Shown here one piece after another: positions 38,601 to 49,879 of a stretch of DNA of 64,000 bases. The notes beneath the pieces are model-generated. The model was given only the letters and a program-made list of their open reading frames with translations, was not told where the DNA came from and did not search any database. The position numbers and the translations under genes were made by a program. Within the stretch, counting starts at the first letter, position 1; every line of letters begins with the position of its first letter. This DNA comes from Tetraselmis striata (lineage: Eukaryota > Chlorophyta > Chlorodendrophyceae > Chlorodendrales > Chlorodendraceae): contig VCJN01000709.1 of NCBI GenBank assembly GCA_006384855.1, forward strand, positions 1-64,000, given 5' to 3'.

Positions 38601-39215
38601 TTTTCAACATTCAGATGTTACACGCGCCGATATTATTATTGTAATATTGGATCGATTTCACCAATCCACTATTATCAGTAGAAAGCATCGACGTCTTGTG
38701 CGACATAGAACACGCGACGACATGATTTTTTAAACCTGTTCTGGTACTCGTGATCTTGTAGAGAGTATTGTTTTCCCTTAGAACATGTTTATTTACTGTT
38801 TTTTGGAAAAGTATATCATTCCTGCGACTCCAATATTCGCTTGCTGCTGTAGTCATGCAAGCACTGACCCCCCTCCCCCTCCCCCCTCTCCCCCCCCCCC
38901 CTACGCCCCGGGCGGCTGTTCTGAAGCTTTTACCCGCTCTATCCGCCCGCGCCGGGCGTGAACTTGGACGCCTCCCTGGCCAGCGAGCATTTGGCCATGC
39001 CCAGCCGGCTGGACATCCTGCTGGCGCCGTCGGACCTGGGCCCGTGCGCCAAGGCGGTACGCCCAGCGGGCGGCCAGGCCGCCGCGGTGGTCGTCAACCC
39101 GGGCCGGCTCTCCAAGGGCGCCGGCGGCGGCAGCTTCGCGCACCTGCACGTGCACGCGCCCAAGGAGGGCGGCGCGATGGCGGACAGCGTGCGCGTCGAC
39201 ATCATCCGCGTCTGA
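35024..39215 (+). CDS. POLA2: DNA polymerase alpha-primase subunit B, thirteen exons
   Basis: This is the regulatory subunit of the polymerase alpha-primase complex that starts nuclear DNA replication. Exons are 35024-35178, 35405-35528, about 35819-36017, 36233-36292, 36428-36508, 36735-36830, 36969-37094, 37248-37379, 37517-37591, 37693-37824, 38013-38129, 38260-38444 and 38927-39215, about 590 residues, the usual size. The N-terminal helical domain is followed by a Thr-Pro/Ser/Lys linker (TPTKTPGRPSKRKSS). The OB domain includes GRITCDSDGKLNEQS and YSLFPGQVVLVEGTN, and the inactive phosphoesterase domain shows GPFVDVEHP, VPAQRDVHHHPVFPQPP, FYPLYPPAPG and VVNPGRLSKG. All junctions agree in phase except between the second and third exons, where one base is unaccounted for. 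A small exon such as 35591-35614 (NDGNSPFR) may be missing, or there is an indel. Confidence 0.95.
38540..38870. other. AT-rich island in the last intron of POLA2
   Basis: About 330 bases of lower GC sit within the 38445-38926 intron, distinct from the GC-rich exons on both sides. No coding feature was recognised. It could be an inserted element. Confidence 0.4.
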
Positions 39216-39384
39216 GCAACACGCCCCGGTACGCCCAGGCGGGACAGGGTTCGCAGCAGACAATCCACGGCTCGTCGTTTCGGTCGCTGGCTGCCTGGTT
39301 GGGTGAGCCCGCTGGAGAGGGACGTCATCCTTGGCGCTAGACCCGCACCGCGACCACCGAGGCCGCCCCCCTAGGGGGGGGGCA

Positions 39385-39720
39385 TCAGTTGCTCCAGATA
39401 GGGGGCATGTCAACGAGCGAGACAACATTATAGTTGTCAAAATCTGGCAGCCCGCAGGAAAGGGCAGGATGCTTCAATCGTTTTAACACTATCGCCGGCT
39501 CTGTAACACATCCGTGCTCCGCACTCCCATGCGCATGGAGCCTGGGAACAGTCGGGATAAAGGGCAGGGGGATGGGGGGGGGGGAGGGGGCCTGTAGATG
39601 GACATTGTCCGCGGATTTGACCAGGAAATACTTGGTGGCGCGCACCATGGCCCGGTGCTGGTACTGGAGCATGGTGCTGACACCAGGGTTGGCAGCAAAT
39701 AGGAGGAGAAGGTAGGAGGG
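39385..39720 (-). CDS. Possible 3' end of an unidentified minus-strand gene
   Basis: The minus strand is open from about 39720 to a TGA at 39385-39387. The upstream part reads LFAANPGVSTMLQYQHRAMV then ATKYFLVKSADNVHLQ and looks protein-like. The downstream part (VLKRLKHPALSCGLPDFDNY) also looks plausible, with a Pro-rich poly-C translation between them that may be an intron. It would converge with POLA2. A diverged copy of the first part lies at 39945-40045. No family was recognised. Confidence 0.3.
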   Translation of the reverse strand, partial: PSYLLLLFAANPGVSTMLQYQHRAMVRATKYFLVKSADNVHLQAPSPPPIPLPFIPTVPRLHAHGSAEHGCVTEPAIVLKRLKHPALSCGLPDFDNYNVVSLVDMPPIWSN

Positions 39721-39897
39721 GCGGGGCGCCCGGTGAGTTCGTGGAGTGCTAGCTCGTCCTCAATGCCTACAGAGTCACATTAGTCTCCCGCTGTTTCACA
39801 CAAACGAGTCTTGCAAGGGCCCATGAGATAATCTATAATGAGAGATCAGCAAGGATGGGGAGCTTGGGAATGCCAAGATGGGAGTAGAGGGGGCGAA

Positions 39898-39930
<33 letters not shown>

Positions 39931-39939
39931 CTGACACAG

Positions 39940-40050
39940 TCCGCGTCTTTATTGTCCTTGGGGTAGTGCTGGCGCGTACTGGTCAGCCTGGTGTAAGGCA
40001 TGGTGTTGACAGTGGGGTTGACAGCACATAGCGGGACAAAGGGGGGGGGG
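39940..40050 (-). pseudogene. Diverged duplicate of the 39.65-kb exon-like segment
   Basis: The minus strand reads CAVNPTVNTMPYTRL, matching the AANPGVSTMLQYQ segment about 340 bases away. The DNA match (CATGGTGTTGACA versus CATGGTGCTGACA contexts) confirms common origin. Poly-G tracts flank it on both sides (39899-39926 and 40041-40066). Confidence 0.4.
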
Positions 40051-40229
40051 GGGGGGGGGGGGGGGGAGCCCTGTGTGTTTATGATCGCGTTTCTGGCAGA
40101 AATTATTCGACTGCCAAAATGCAAATGGAGTCACATGAGTCTCACTACATACACGGCAGCATGTATAAGCTATAAACTCTTCTCTGATATGAATGACGAA
40201 GAACAGTAGCAAGCACGGAAAGGGTGTCC

Positions 40230-43200
40230 TTGATGCGAGGTTCCTAGTTGGCGCTACCATGATGCAGCAATGTAATGAACTTATTATAGAAAAATATTAT
40301 TATCTCATATGCATATCATACGCGGCAATTAATGTGTAAATTAATGCTGCTCTCCGCTGCCCAATATATATGTAATAATATGTAAGATAATAAATGCCAT
40401 GTATCGGCTTTCTGGTTCAATAGAAATAATAAGAGATTTATCTATGTACATGTGCGTCATATTTGTTATATAATGGTGGATAAAGATATAAAATAAAAAA
40501 ACTGCTGATATGGTATACTCGCAAGAGTCGTGTAGCACTGCCAACCGCGCCCAGTTAAATCCATATGATATACGACTATCATTACTGATGGATGGTTAAT
40601 GATAGTGCATCAGCACACCTGATAGTCTCAGTGATAGCGCGTTACAATGAATATAAGTCAGATTTGCATGAGATTATGATATCAGTGTGATGGTGTCAGA
40701 GCACGTCCCGGAGTGGCGAAATGTCGATGAATGTTCTGATTTTTGAAAGCCGATACTGCATTTACTTCCGCTACACCAATATGGCACGTGTGCTGAGTGC
40801 CGCTGAGCGGTGAACAGAACATACACATGAGTCACGCACCTATAATCTATCTATGTATGATAAATGTGTGCTGCTATATTTCTATAGTCCATTTATTGAC
40901 GACGCCCCAGTCGACGCTGTATTCAACGGAGAGTAATCTATTACTGCGAGCATCGTTCGGGTGGTGCGGAAATTGGAAATCACTGAGACATACACCCGCT
41001 ATCACGTAAATGGGCTATTTGACGAAAACGTGCCATTCCAGCTGCGCGGCCACGCCGTGATATGTTAAGACGACACGCATTTTCTTGTACTCATTTGCGA
41101 GAATAGCCGCCCATATACAAGGCCAAGCTGCGTACTCCGTCCGAGGCTGATCCTTTAGTCACTAGCGGTATGATCTAGCCCGAGCCGGTCGGGCCACCTG
41201 AAGGCGTCGAGGGTGACTTTGAGCCTTTAATCCAGCGCTGGCGGGGCCCGCTCATCGGTTTTCTCAGCGATTCATTGTTGTGGCAATTCAGGCTGCCTTT
41301 TCAGATTCGCGTCTGACTTAGAAACGGCCGATAGCAACCTATAGCTCGAGACATACAGAACAAGCTTGAACCGACTCGCAACTATTGGCCAGCTTTCTCG
41401 ATTCACTTTGCGGTTACCAATACCTGGAGTAATATAGCTATACGCTGCCGCAAATGCTGGCGACTGTTGTACCATTCGAGCGTGCGATCTGATCCGCCGA
41501 GTACCATCATAGCTTCTACTTTTGCCCTTGACCTGTATGCGCATCCCTTTATTATAGGCAGCTATTAAAAAAATAGTCGCTATGTCGATAATCCGATACA
41601 TTGGAGCAGCTCCCTAGTTTCAAAGACGCGACTTCTTGGTGTGAGAAATCCGAGGCGCAACTCGCTACAGACTATATAGATCGCAACGTGAAGCGGCTCT
41701 AGCTAAGCTATCCCAAGCAACGGCGAGATTAATTAATAATTGTATAAATTACATATTCTATGCCTGTCGTCTCTTTACGGCATATCTTTACTCTGGCTGG
41801 AGAGTGTCTAGGTATCAGCAGCCTCTTATAGCAATAGCACTATTTTAAACATAATGAGTCGTCGTAGTCGATCTTGAATAATATTTATATATACGCACGT
41901 AATAATGAGTTAACTAGTTTGTAAAACCTCTCGGTCTGGCTCTTGATATGTATTTGTCGTCTCCATCTGTCCCCAAGCAGAGCTCGACAGCAGTAGCTGC
42001 GCGACAGCAATGCCATACATATGCAGTCAGTTGTCTGTGTATGACGTAGTGACCACATGTTTCATGCTGCTGCTGCTCATCGTCGCTCTGCGACGTGCAG
42101 CACGCCAGCACCAGCAGCATCGTACCTCTCGATCGCTACAACATGTGCCCGCTTCGATTGCTCTAGTCGGGCTGTAGGGCTCGACGGACTGGTGCTCGAT
42201 GGCGGAATGACGGGCCATGGGATGTGATGTGCTTAATGCTTGTCAAGCCGTAGTGCTGCTGGGTTGCTGGCGCCGTACTAGTGGGTTGGATATATATACT
42301 TCGATGGTAGTAGTGTACGGGTTGTCGGGTCCAGACAGCGACGACTGCACCGTCAAGCAGCGTGCAAAGGGCATCCAGCCGACGATTCCAGAACTTTCTG
42401 CTGCTGGTGGTCTCAGGTACGATCCAGGGCATTCGAAATATTTCAATGAGTACCGGATGGATATCGCACAGCACAATATCTTAAAATACCGTCTAAGCCA
42501 GATATTAATTCGCGTATCAGGTACCAGCAACAGATTTCTATATGCTGTCTTTCATAATTATTCCGAATTATGTTCAAAAATTCCGAATGGTAGTTATATG
42601 TAGGGTTCTATATAGCGACTAATAACATATGTATACATATGTCATATATGTATATATATAAATATGTATAATATTATACACGGGCACAGCAAAACAAATG
42701 CAATGACGCTATGAATCTACCGACAACGTACCGGCACCGGTACCATAGATTTGCCGACGTCAGATATGTGTACCAGGTACCGGTGGATCCAATGCACGAA
42801 AAATCTACTGGCTGGTGAGCATTAAAATCCGGGCAAGATTTTGCTGAATCATAACCTTGTAAACGCGGGTTCGGGTACTCGTACGGTATAGTACCGGTCG
42901 TCCCTACATCCGACGATGTGGGGATTACAATTATCTGTTAATTCCGTCACAACATCGATGCATATGGTGACTACTAAATAATCACCCACACATGTCAATT
43001 TTTTACATCAGGGCTTTAACATGATCACCCACACGTGTAGTCGCTATATAGCACTATACATAGCGAGTAAGACTGACCTCTAGAAGGTACCGCGATTCAT
43101 GAGGACGTGCTGTGCTGTCTGGGTCCGACAAGATTTGCCCTCTATTAGGGATTACAACTCCTGCAACCATCACTGCTGACGGCATATGGCCTGACGCGGT

Positions 43201-43260
43201 GTGCGAAATGTGCAAGCACGACCGACAGCACGCCATCACGAGAACTGGGTAGGTAGATTG
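40230..43260. other. AT-rich intergenic block, no genes recognised
   Basis: About 3 kb has markedly lower GC than the rest of the window and lacks the C/G homopolymers seen elsewhere. Open frames are short. It contains AT microsatellite-like stretches (for example around 42625-42675) but no recognised transposase, RNA gene or organellar gene. Confidence 0.5.
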
Positions 43261-43267
43261 CCGGCTG

Positions 43268-43278
43268 CTATATAAATA
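43268..43278 (+). promoter_or_regulatory. TATA box of the HSP20 gene
   Basis: CTATATAAATA lies about 180 bp upstream of the HSP20 ATG, a plausible core promoter given room for a 5' UTR. No clear array of heat-shock elements (inverted nGAAn units) was found next to it. Confidence 0.45.
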
Positions 43279-43452
43279 ACCAGCAGATCAGCCCTGCCGA
43301 CACAACGTGAATAACTGGATAACAATACCATCGTCAGGACAACCAGCCGCGTAGGTGGATAATACCATTCACCAGTCTCGAGTACTGCCCACATTCCCTT
43401 TGAGTTGCAACTCGTCGCATATCGAGTCACCCTCTCGCACATATTGTGAAGT

Positions 43453-44181
43453 ATGTCTGTCCAGCTAATGTCCGCTCCGCTCTCCGCGGCGCTGCGGGGT
43501 AGCCTACGGTGGTCCACTCGCCAAGGGCAGCGCGTCTCCCGGACGCTGCCAACGAGCCGTATCATCAGCGCTTCTTCGTTCCGGAATGACAAGCCGCTCT
43601 CTCGACCAGCATCCTCGCGCACTTTTGACTCGACTGTCGCCCGTGCTCGCAAAGGCGACGCCAGCCTGAGCACCTGGCTCGACCCCATGGACTTCGGCCT
43701 TCACAGCAATCCAATGTTCGAGCTCACCAATCGGCTGATGGAAGAGATGATGTCGCCGAGCGTCCCGCGGCGGGTGGGTGGCGCGACCGCGCCTACGACC
43801 ATGCTGCTTGATCTGGTCGAGAAGGATAACGAGTACGTGGCAACCGCCGACCTGCCCGGATTCGGCGAGGAGGACGTGTCTATCACCGTCGACAACCGGA
43901 TGCTCACGATTAAAGCCCGTCGCGAAGAGCAGCAAAAGGATACCGACGAGACGACGGGGCGCGTGGTGCACTCCGAGCGCCGGAGCCGCTCTTTTGCCCG
44001 CACGTTCCGGCTTCCCAAGGATGTCGACGACGAAAATATCGCCGCCAGCATGGATAAGGGCATTCTGACCCTGCAGCTTCCTCGTGTCGCGGCCGAGCTG
44101 CCTACCGCGCGCGAGATTCCAGTTTTCAAGGGTCCAGCCACCACAGCAGAACACAGCCTCCCTGAGAACAAGGATGAGTAA
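43453..44181 (+). CDS. Small heat-shock protein HSP20 with organellar presequence
   Basis: A single-exon gene of 242 residues. Small heat-shock proteins are ATP-independent chaperones that hold unfolding proteins as oligomers. The alpha-crystallin domain runs from about residue 114 to 222: LDLVEKDNEYVATADLPGFG, then VSITVDNRMLTIKARREE, RSFARTFRLPKDVD and the conserved GILTLQLPR near its end. The first 60 residues are rich in Arg and Ser and poor in acids (ALRGSLRWSTRQGQRVSRTL), indicating a mitochondrial or plastid presequence. PMDFG at about 77 and a short amphipathic segment precede the domain. It stands alone beside an AT-rich block, and its codon use is slightly less GC-extreme than the multi-exon genes. 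Confidence in the family is high; the target organelle is uncertain. Confidence 0.95.
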   Translation: MSVQLMSAPLSAALRGSLRWSTRQGQRVSRTLPTSRIISASSFRNDKPLSRPASSRTFDSTVARARKGDASLSTWLDPMDFGLHSNPMFELTNRLMEEMMSPSVPRRVGGATAPTTMLLDLVEKDNEYVATADLPGFGEEDVSITVDNRMLTIKARREEQQKDTDETTGRVVHSERRSRSFARTFRLPKDVDDENIAASMDKGILTLQLPRVAAELPTAREIPVFKGPATTAEHSLPENKDE

Positions 44182-45202
44182 ACGCTGCTTGGTCGTCGAC
44201 ATTTGAAGATCGAGATTCGACGATATGTGTGTTGAATACAGTGAAGCTTTGCCATTCGGCTTTTCTTGGGCATGGCCTATACGGACATCCGAAGATGAAT
44301 TCTCCTTTCCAGTTGACATACGGTTGAAGTCGCATCATGCGGCCCTTTCCGCAACCTTTCCACATGGTATTTTCACGTGTTGTAGATAGTGTGACATGAC
44401 TGGCGCTAAGGATGAGACCTTGACGTAGCTTTTCAAGGCAAACGCAGTCTCGCAACACCACCACCAGTCGAGTTGTTAGGCAGGGTGGATGTATGGTGAT
44501 CCGCTAGACCGTGGTGATTAGATGCGGGCAGTACTGCACGAAAGTCCCAAAGTCAGAGCACTAACTGTAAGAATCTGTAAATACATGTTGGCATCACACC
44601 AATTGCAAGGCCATGCACATACCTGCAAGATACACCGCCCGAATGGCAACATCAAAAATAGTCTTTTACAAGCCACCGGCTCAGGGATAGCTGAGGCAAA
44701 GAAAGCGGCCTCTGACGAGGTGCCTGCTGTGTAGGTTATAATAGTGTGTAACAATCAAACAGCCTGTAGGAGGAAAATGTTGTGAATTCAATGTGCCGGC
44801 ACACGGTGATGCATAGCTAAATGATCGTCACCGGCACTGTGGGACTCTACTAGACCAAGGCCGATCTCAGTAAAAAGGCTAACATCGCATGAACTTTGAC
44901 ATTGTGTTTATTACATTGTATATCGCACACATATGTACAGATTGATTGGCAATTTGTCGCCTTGGGGAACAGGATGCATCTGTCTCGCCATGTCGAGACA
45001 CGGGATGAATTAGGGATGACTGCAAGAGGCCATTGTCGACCCCCGCACGCCCCCCTTCCCGCATACTATCCTAGCAGATACTATATCGCACAGTGACATT
45101 AATAAATGTAAATCTGTCGGGAGCAGAGTTGGTCGGCCAAAGTTGGCCGCACCACCGACATCCAAATGCTACGTTCCGTAGCTGCTTGCGTAGACGCAGG
45201 CT
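44182..45202. other. Intergenic between HSP20 and the sulfotransferase gene
   Basis: The two genes converge. The stretch has short open frames and TGTAA motifs near 44565 and 44575 that could serve HSP20 polyadenylation, though they are far from the stop. Nothing else recognised. Confidence 0.4.
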
Positions 45203-46981
45203 TCAGGCACGCAGCTTGAAGAGCGTGTATGCCAAAGCGCCAAGCACGGTGCCGACCAGCACTGAGTCGAGGCACGCGGACTTGAGGATGTTGCGGCTCT
45301 CGGCGTGCAGCGCGTCGCGCAGCTCCTGCGCGTTGGTGTTGCATTGCGGGAAGGGGACATCCTCGGGGGGTTGCACGCCCAGGAAGGCGCACAGGGGGGC
45401 CCAGCCCTGGGACACGTCAAACTCCAGCAGTCGGTCCTTGCGGATCCGGGACCGCACGCGCTCGTTGTGCAGGCGAAACTTCCACCTGCGAATCGATGGC
45501 ATCACCCCGCCAGGTGATATTTTGTGATAAGCAGCGCATTCACCTAGAATTTACTGTCATTCAGGGGAGCGTCGGATGGACGGCCTACTGCATGGCATAG
45601 CCATAGTTGGAGGCGCAGGAGGGAAGGGGGGGGGGGGGGTTCACTTGTATATGAATGGCGAGAAGACCTCCGAGCCCATGGACAATCGCTCCGAGGCGTC
45701 GGCGACTGCGTAGATGCGCCGCAGCTCTGGCGACAGCCGGGACAGCCATCGGAACTGGTTCTCCACTTCCTGCGGTGGTTCCGCAGGGCCAGGGACAGCC
45801 ACTATTCAGAACACCTGTCCAGATTATATAGCGCACCCGCCGCCCTGTGCGGGTACATCGCATCATGCCGCAGCTGTGCACCTTTTGCAGGCGGTAGCTC
45901 TCTGCCCACTTGTCCTCGTCCCTGGTCAGCAGTATCACCTGCGGGTGGACAACGTGGCTGTGTCAGTTTGGTGCCTCCAGGGGGCTGTTGTATATGTATT
46001 GCATTTTAATATACTCAACATACAAGTGACATTGCCAGGGTACACTATTCCGCTTTGGCGCTGTCCTGCAGGGCGCTACCCAATCCTGCCGTTTAGTGCA
46101 CATGTTCCTGCAACCGTAGTGTATGTGAGGATAGCGGGGAAGCGCACCACTGCGTCCGGAAACGCGTCCAGCATCTGCTCCCTGGTCGACACCGAAGGCA
46201 TGCAACCTACTCAGCTGGCGACTCGTGCGTGCGGTAGGGCATTGGCAGAGTCGGGGAAAATGGACGCGGGGGGGGGGGGGGGGGGGTCGCACCAAAAGTA
46301 GAACGCAGGCCCGTCGCAGATGGCATCCACGTCGTTGAACATGGCGCGCCAGTCGGGTTCTCCGCCCTTGCGCAGGATGTCGTCCCAGTCCTCTAGCTGA
46401 AACGCCATCTGTCATGCGCCAAGTAGGCGGAGGAGCGGCGGTGAGGCGCTGGTGTTCGCGGCGTTTCCGGAGCTAATATCATCGGCGATTATGAACGAGA
46501 GCGACGATGTTCGATTACAATATCCACATTCGGACGAGTGTACTGCGAAATACTTTGTATCCGGTTGTGTAAAAAGCCATATTTAGCCGTTATTGTCGTG
46601 ATGCTCGAGTCTTCGGTTTCAATATCAGCTTAATGAAGCAATTTTGAAAAAGGCATATATATATTGCAAAATACGGGGCCATTACGGCACCGCCGCTCCC
46701 CACAGCACAGTTGTGGGAGTCATGGAAGCTAGCGACTACGGGTACGGTACTTTATCGAAATTTACAGACTGTACTGTTGGGTGAGCAATGTCTGATATCG
46801 CTGACATCTGCCGAGGGCGGATCGGCGCTGGCGTATCTCCATAGAGGGCAGTGCCAAGCAAGCTAGCTTGGGGGAGCCGTACCTGTTCGGGTGAGTCGTA
46901 CACCGTGAGCCCCAGGAAGCGCAGCGCGGCTGCCAGGGAAGTAGTGCCGGTCCTTGGCGCCCCAGCGCATATTATTTTCAT
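45203..46981 (-). CDS. P-loop sulfotransferase-family protein with C-terminal membrane anchor, six exons
   Basis: Exons in transcript order are 46981-46883, 46408-46293, 46181-46148, 45938-45882, 45769-45645 and 45485-45203, all in matching phase, giving 237 residues. The start MKIICAGAPRTGTTSLAAAL is the 5'-phosphosulfate-binding loop of the Sulfotransfer_4-like family and explains the choice of ATG; the frame is also open further upstream to 47194. Other family signatures are EPDWRAMFNDVDAICDGPAF, EQMLDAFPDAV, VILLTRDEDKWAES and LLEFDVSQGWAPLCAFLGV. The last 20 residues (SVLVGTVLGALAYTLFKLRA) form a hydrophobic helix, so it is probably tail-anchored. Proteins of this family are widespread and their substrates are mostly unknown. 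The third exon is only 34 nt. Two introns start with a donor running straight into a C tract. Confidence 0.87.
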
Positions 46982-46989
46982 CCTGCGGC

Positions 46990-49590
46990 GTCGCGGGCGG
47001 CAGCAGAGGTGACAGCCGCGCGGCGCGAAGCCGGCGGAGAGGGGCGGCCGGCTGGGCGGGCAGATCAGTGCTTGGCTGCCGGCCTTCTGCGCCTGACAGG
47101 CAGAGTCGTCTCGGGCCTCAGAGACGGTCGCTGTCTTATTAGGACAGCCTGCTAACGCGGCCATCGCATTCGTGTAGCACCTGTCTAGCGGCATCGCGAA
47201 AAGCCCGAAGCAGATGGGCTTCGTGCGGTTGCAGATGCCGGTTGGGAGGCGGGAATGCTGATCTGCCGTCGTGCGCGTAAATCCTTATATTACCCTCTGT
47301 ACGGCCTCGCACTCGCGCACACGGCCAGCGTATATAGCAATTTTAGTGGTACTGGTACCCGTACTGGTACAGCCGCACTACACGCACCGGACCGGAATGA
47401 CCGGAAAGCCCGGCTGCGCAAGCAGGGACAGTCGCACGAGCGCGCGCGTTGCTTAAGCGTCTCGCTCGTGCACTTTGCTCATATTTCTGGAATCACGTGC
47501 AGAATCTAATTGTCATAGATAGCGTTTACATCACGACGTCAAAACAGACTGATGACGTTCACTCGATCAGACAACTTCGCGAGAATATGTGCGCGAATAA
47601 TCGTACCCGTGTACTCGCGGATCCATTACTTTTTCGCGCCCGCGCGCGGCCGCGACAGCAAGCCTGGCAGCAGCAAATTACACGAATTACGGGGATCCAA
47701 TGACACGAAAAATCTACCTGCATCAAAAGCCGGACAACTCGCACTGCACTCGTAAAATTTACAACAATGACGTACCGAGGTTAGATATCGTCATATTACC
47801 AATACGAGTATTGTACAGCTGCCCACAAAAGTCTTGCCCCCCTTGTCAAGCATCAATTGTACATTGGCCCTTTATGAGCCCTCACCTTTGTTTCCGGCCG
47901 CGCCCTTCCATGTGTCATACGCGAACACGACATCATGCGTGGGGGAGCCCTAAGTGGTGTTTGTTGGGCTCTCGTTGTAAATGCCATACGTGTGCGTGTC
48001 ATTGTTCAGGGTTAGTAATGAATTTGATAACCCAATGTCACAAGTGCACGAATTTTTATATCGCACGTATATGCGTTCTATTTGTACGGATGCACGCCAA
48101 GAGGTAGCTCTATCATCGTAGAGCACATTCACAAAGGCGCGCTCTCCCCACCGTGGGCATGCAAACAAGTGAGCAGTTCCCGCAAAACGGCCGATACTGC
48201 GATAAAGGCTTGCTTAAAAGCCAGTCCACCTACAGCAGCTGTCCGCATTCAATGCGCCCTTGGTAGAGCCGGGCTTCAGCCCATACTGCGCAGAGGTGCA
48301 GACCCCGAGTCAGCGGGTGGGTCCATATGGTCACCTGCTAGGGAATCGTCCAGGGTATGTGGTAGGGCTGGCCATCAATACGCTCCCATATTCTGCTGTT
48401 GGGCTGCGCCTAGCGGGCCCCTCAGCGGGGAGAATCCGCCCGCGCGGGGCGAGTACATCGCCTTTTTATCGGAATGCGGATCGCGCAGTAAGCCACTGTA
48501 CCAGGGTTTGTAGGAGAACCTAAAAATATTGGCATCGGCCCCCCCCTACCCCCCTCGGTTATATTTCCACCGAGGGGCCCCGCAGGGTTCGAACCTGCGC
48601 AGACCGGAATCATGAGCGTAATAGGCAGCCCCCCCCCCCTCCGCCACCTATCACATCTTAAGCCATTAATGAATATTGTAAGATATTTATATGATAAAAA
48701 TGCGCCACTGTACCACTCGGCGGTCGGCGCCGCCGGTGCTGACGTGGCGGTATGGACAGATACGTACATGTCAAGACTTTCGAGGGGGACTGTATATGAT
48801 TTTTACATCAAAGCTTCAACAAATGCGCACTACAAACAGAACTAACTGCAACTATGAAGGGTTGCCAGCAAAAGAGAGACATAAGCATGAAACCAAGGTC
48901 GAGCAGGAGGCTGGGAAGCCAAGAACCAAGGGGGAGCCAAGGGACTCACGAAGTCGCCAAGTTGCCAGGAAACAGAGGGACCACCGCCCCGGGGTAGGCC
49001 ATCAGCCGCGGCGAGGACGCTTGCAGCCAATGACCCGGGTCATAGCAACGCAAGCCGACGCGAGCGACGCGACGCAGGCGCAGGAGCGCCATCACGTGCC
49101 GCGCGCGCGGCCGCGACCCCGCCAAGAACGCTGTCTGCATGTGCCATGTTGATGAGCAAGGAGAAACGGCGGCGCCACGCAGACAAGAGCTGGCCGATTT
49201 TATATTATTCGGGTATTCGGGTATTATATTGCCGTGGCGTGCACATTCTTGCCGCTATCGATGACCATCACCGCAGATGGATGTTGTTGTTTTTTCGAAA
49301 CGCTCGCGACCGAGCGAATAAACAATTATATGACGGTCTGCCGGTAGCCCGGTACCAGCCCGTGCGCAGTCGATTTGTGGCAGTAGGGGGTAGTTAGCGA
49401 CGAATTAAAAAGCAACCGTATACTCCGTATAGATGGGCAACCTGAGAAACTTTAAGTACTAGTAGGGGTATGCAGGATAAGACACCGATGCAGATTTAGG
49501 GTTTCAGGTTTTAGGGTTTGGGTTTAAACCCAAGAAGGGTGCGGAGGCTGGATTACGCGGAAATCGCCATTCTATGGGTAGGCATGTCCA
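46990..49590. other. Intergenic with tRNA-like and simple repeats, no gene supported
   Basis: Contains GTAC-rich repeats (47.34-47.38 kb), a 9-bp-stem hairpin at 48551-48577 (CCCCTCGGT / ACCGAGGGG) and a tRNA-like T-arm beside it. Open frames such as 48691-49152 are basic and repetitive without a recognisable domain. Confidence 0.4.
48573..48730 (-). repeat. tRNA-like sequence (T-arm plus split D-arm), probably a tRNA relic or SINE head
   Basis: On the minus strand a perfect T-arm (GCAGGTTCGAACCCTGC) follows a variable-loop-like GGTCT and a CTCATGA loop that would hold a CAU anticodon. A D-arm-like CGAGTGGTACAGTGGC lies about 100 bases upstream. The anticodon stem and the acceptor stem (3' strand GGGGCCC) could not be paired with the upstream sequence, so a working tRNA is not supported. 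Confidence 0.3.
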
Positions 49591-49592
49591 TT

Positions 49593-49872
49593 GAAAGGGA
49601 GGGAAAAGTCGAAGAGGAGCCCGCAAGGTGGAGGCGGAAATGGGCGGGCGCTTCCGAAGGCAACGAGCTGAAAGATGGCAAGCGAGTTGTTGGGGGTTGT
49701 CCTAAGTAGCACCCCGGCCGGGAGCGCGCGGGGGGCTTGCGGGCGATGGGGCGATGGTCCGTACTGATACCCGATGATACCGATAGATTAATCGGTTAAA
49801 ACCACCAACAAACCGCACGCGGGTCGCACTAGGACACTTACATTGTCTGGAAGCACCATCAACATGTTTAAA
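49593..49872 (+). repeat. Dispersed repeat of about 280 bp, copy 1
   Basis: The stretch from GAAAGGGAGGGAAAA to ATGTTTAAATCA matches 53188-53466 over its whole length with scattered substitutions (for example AGGAGCCCGCAAGGTGGAGG in both). The sequence just after it (ATCATTTCAAACATG, TTGAGTCTGGTCTTGCC) resembles the terminal repeat of the tyrosine-recombinase elements at 13.09-13.12 kb, so it may be a terminal fragment of a related element. Confidence 0.7.
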
Positions 49873-49879
49873 TCATTTC

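Noticed and set aside
43386-43452. Heat-shock elements directly upstream of HSP20
   Set aside because: No run of three alternating nGAAn/nTTCn units could be found near the TATA box or start codon.
43453-44181. Bacterial origin by recent transfer of the intronless HSP20 gene
   Set aside because: The long organellar presequence, a TATA box upstream and GC-rich codons fit a resident nuclear gene; absence of introns alone is not sufficient.
48573-48730. Functional tRNA-Met(CAU) with an intron
   Set aside because: The T-arm is perfect, but neither the acceptor stem nor the anticodon stem can be paired with the upstream half, so a working tRNA is not supported.
48691-49152. Basic 153-codon protein
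   Set aside because: Its composition is Arg/Gln/Ala low complexity with no domain, and it lies in repeat-rich intergenic sequence.
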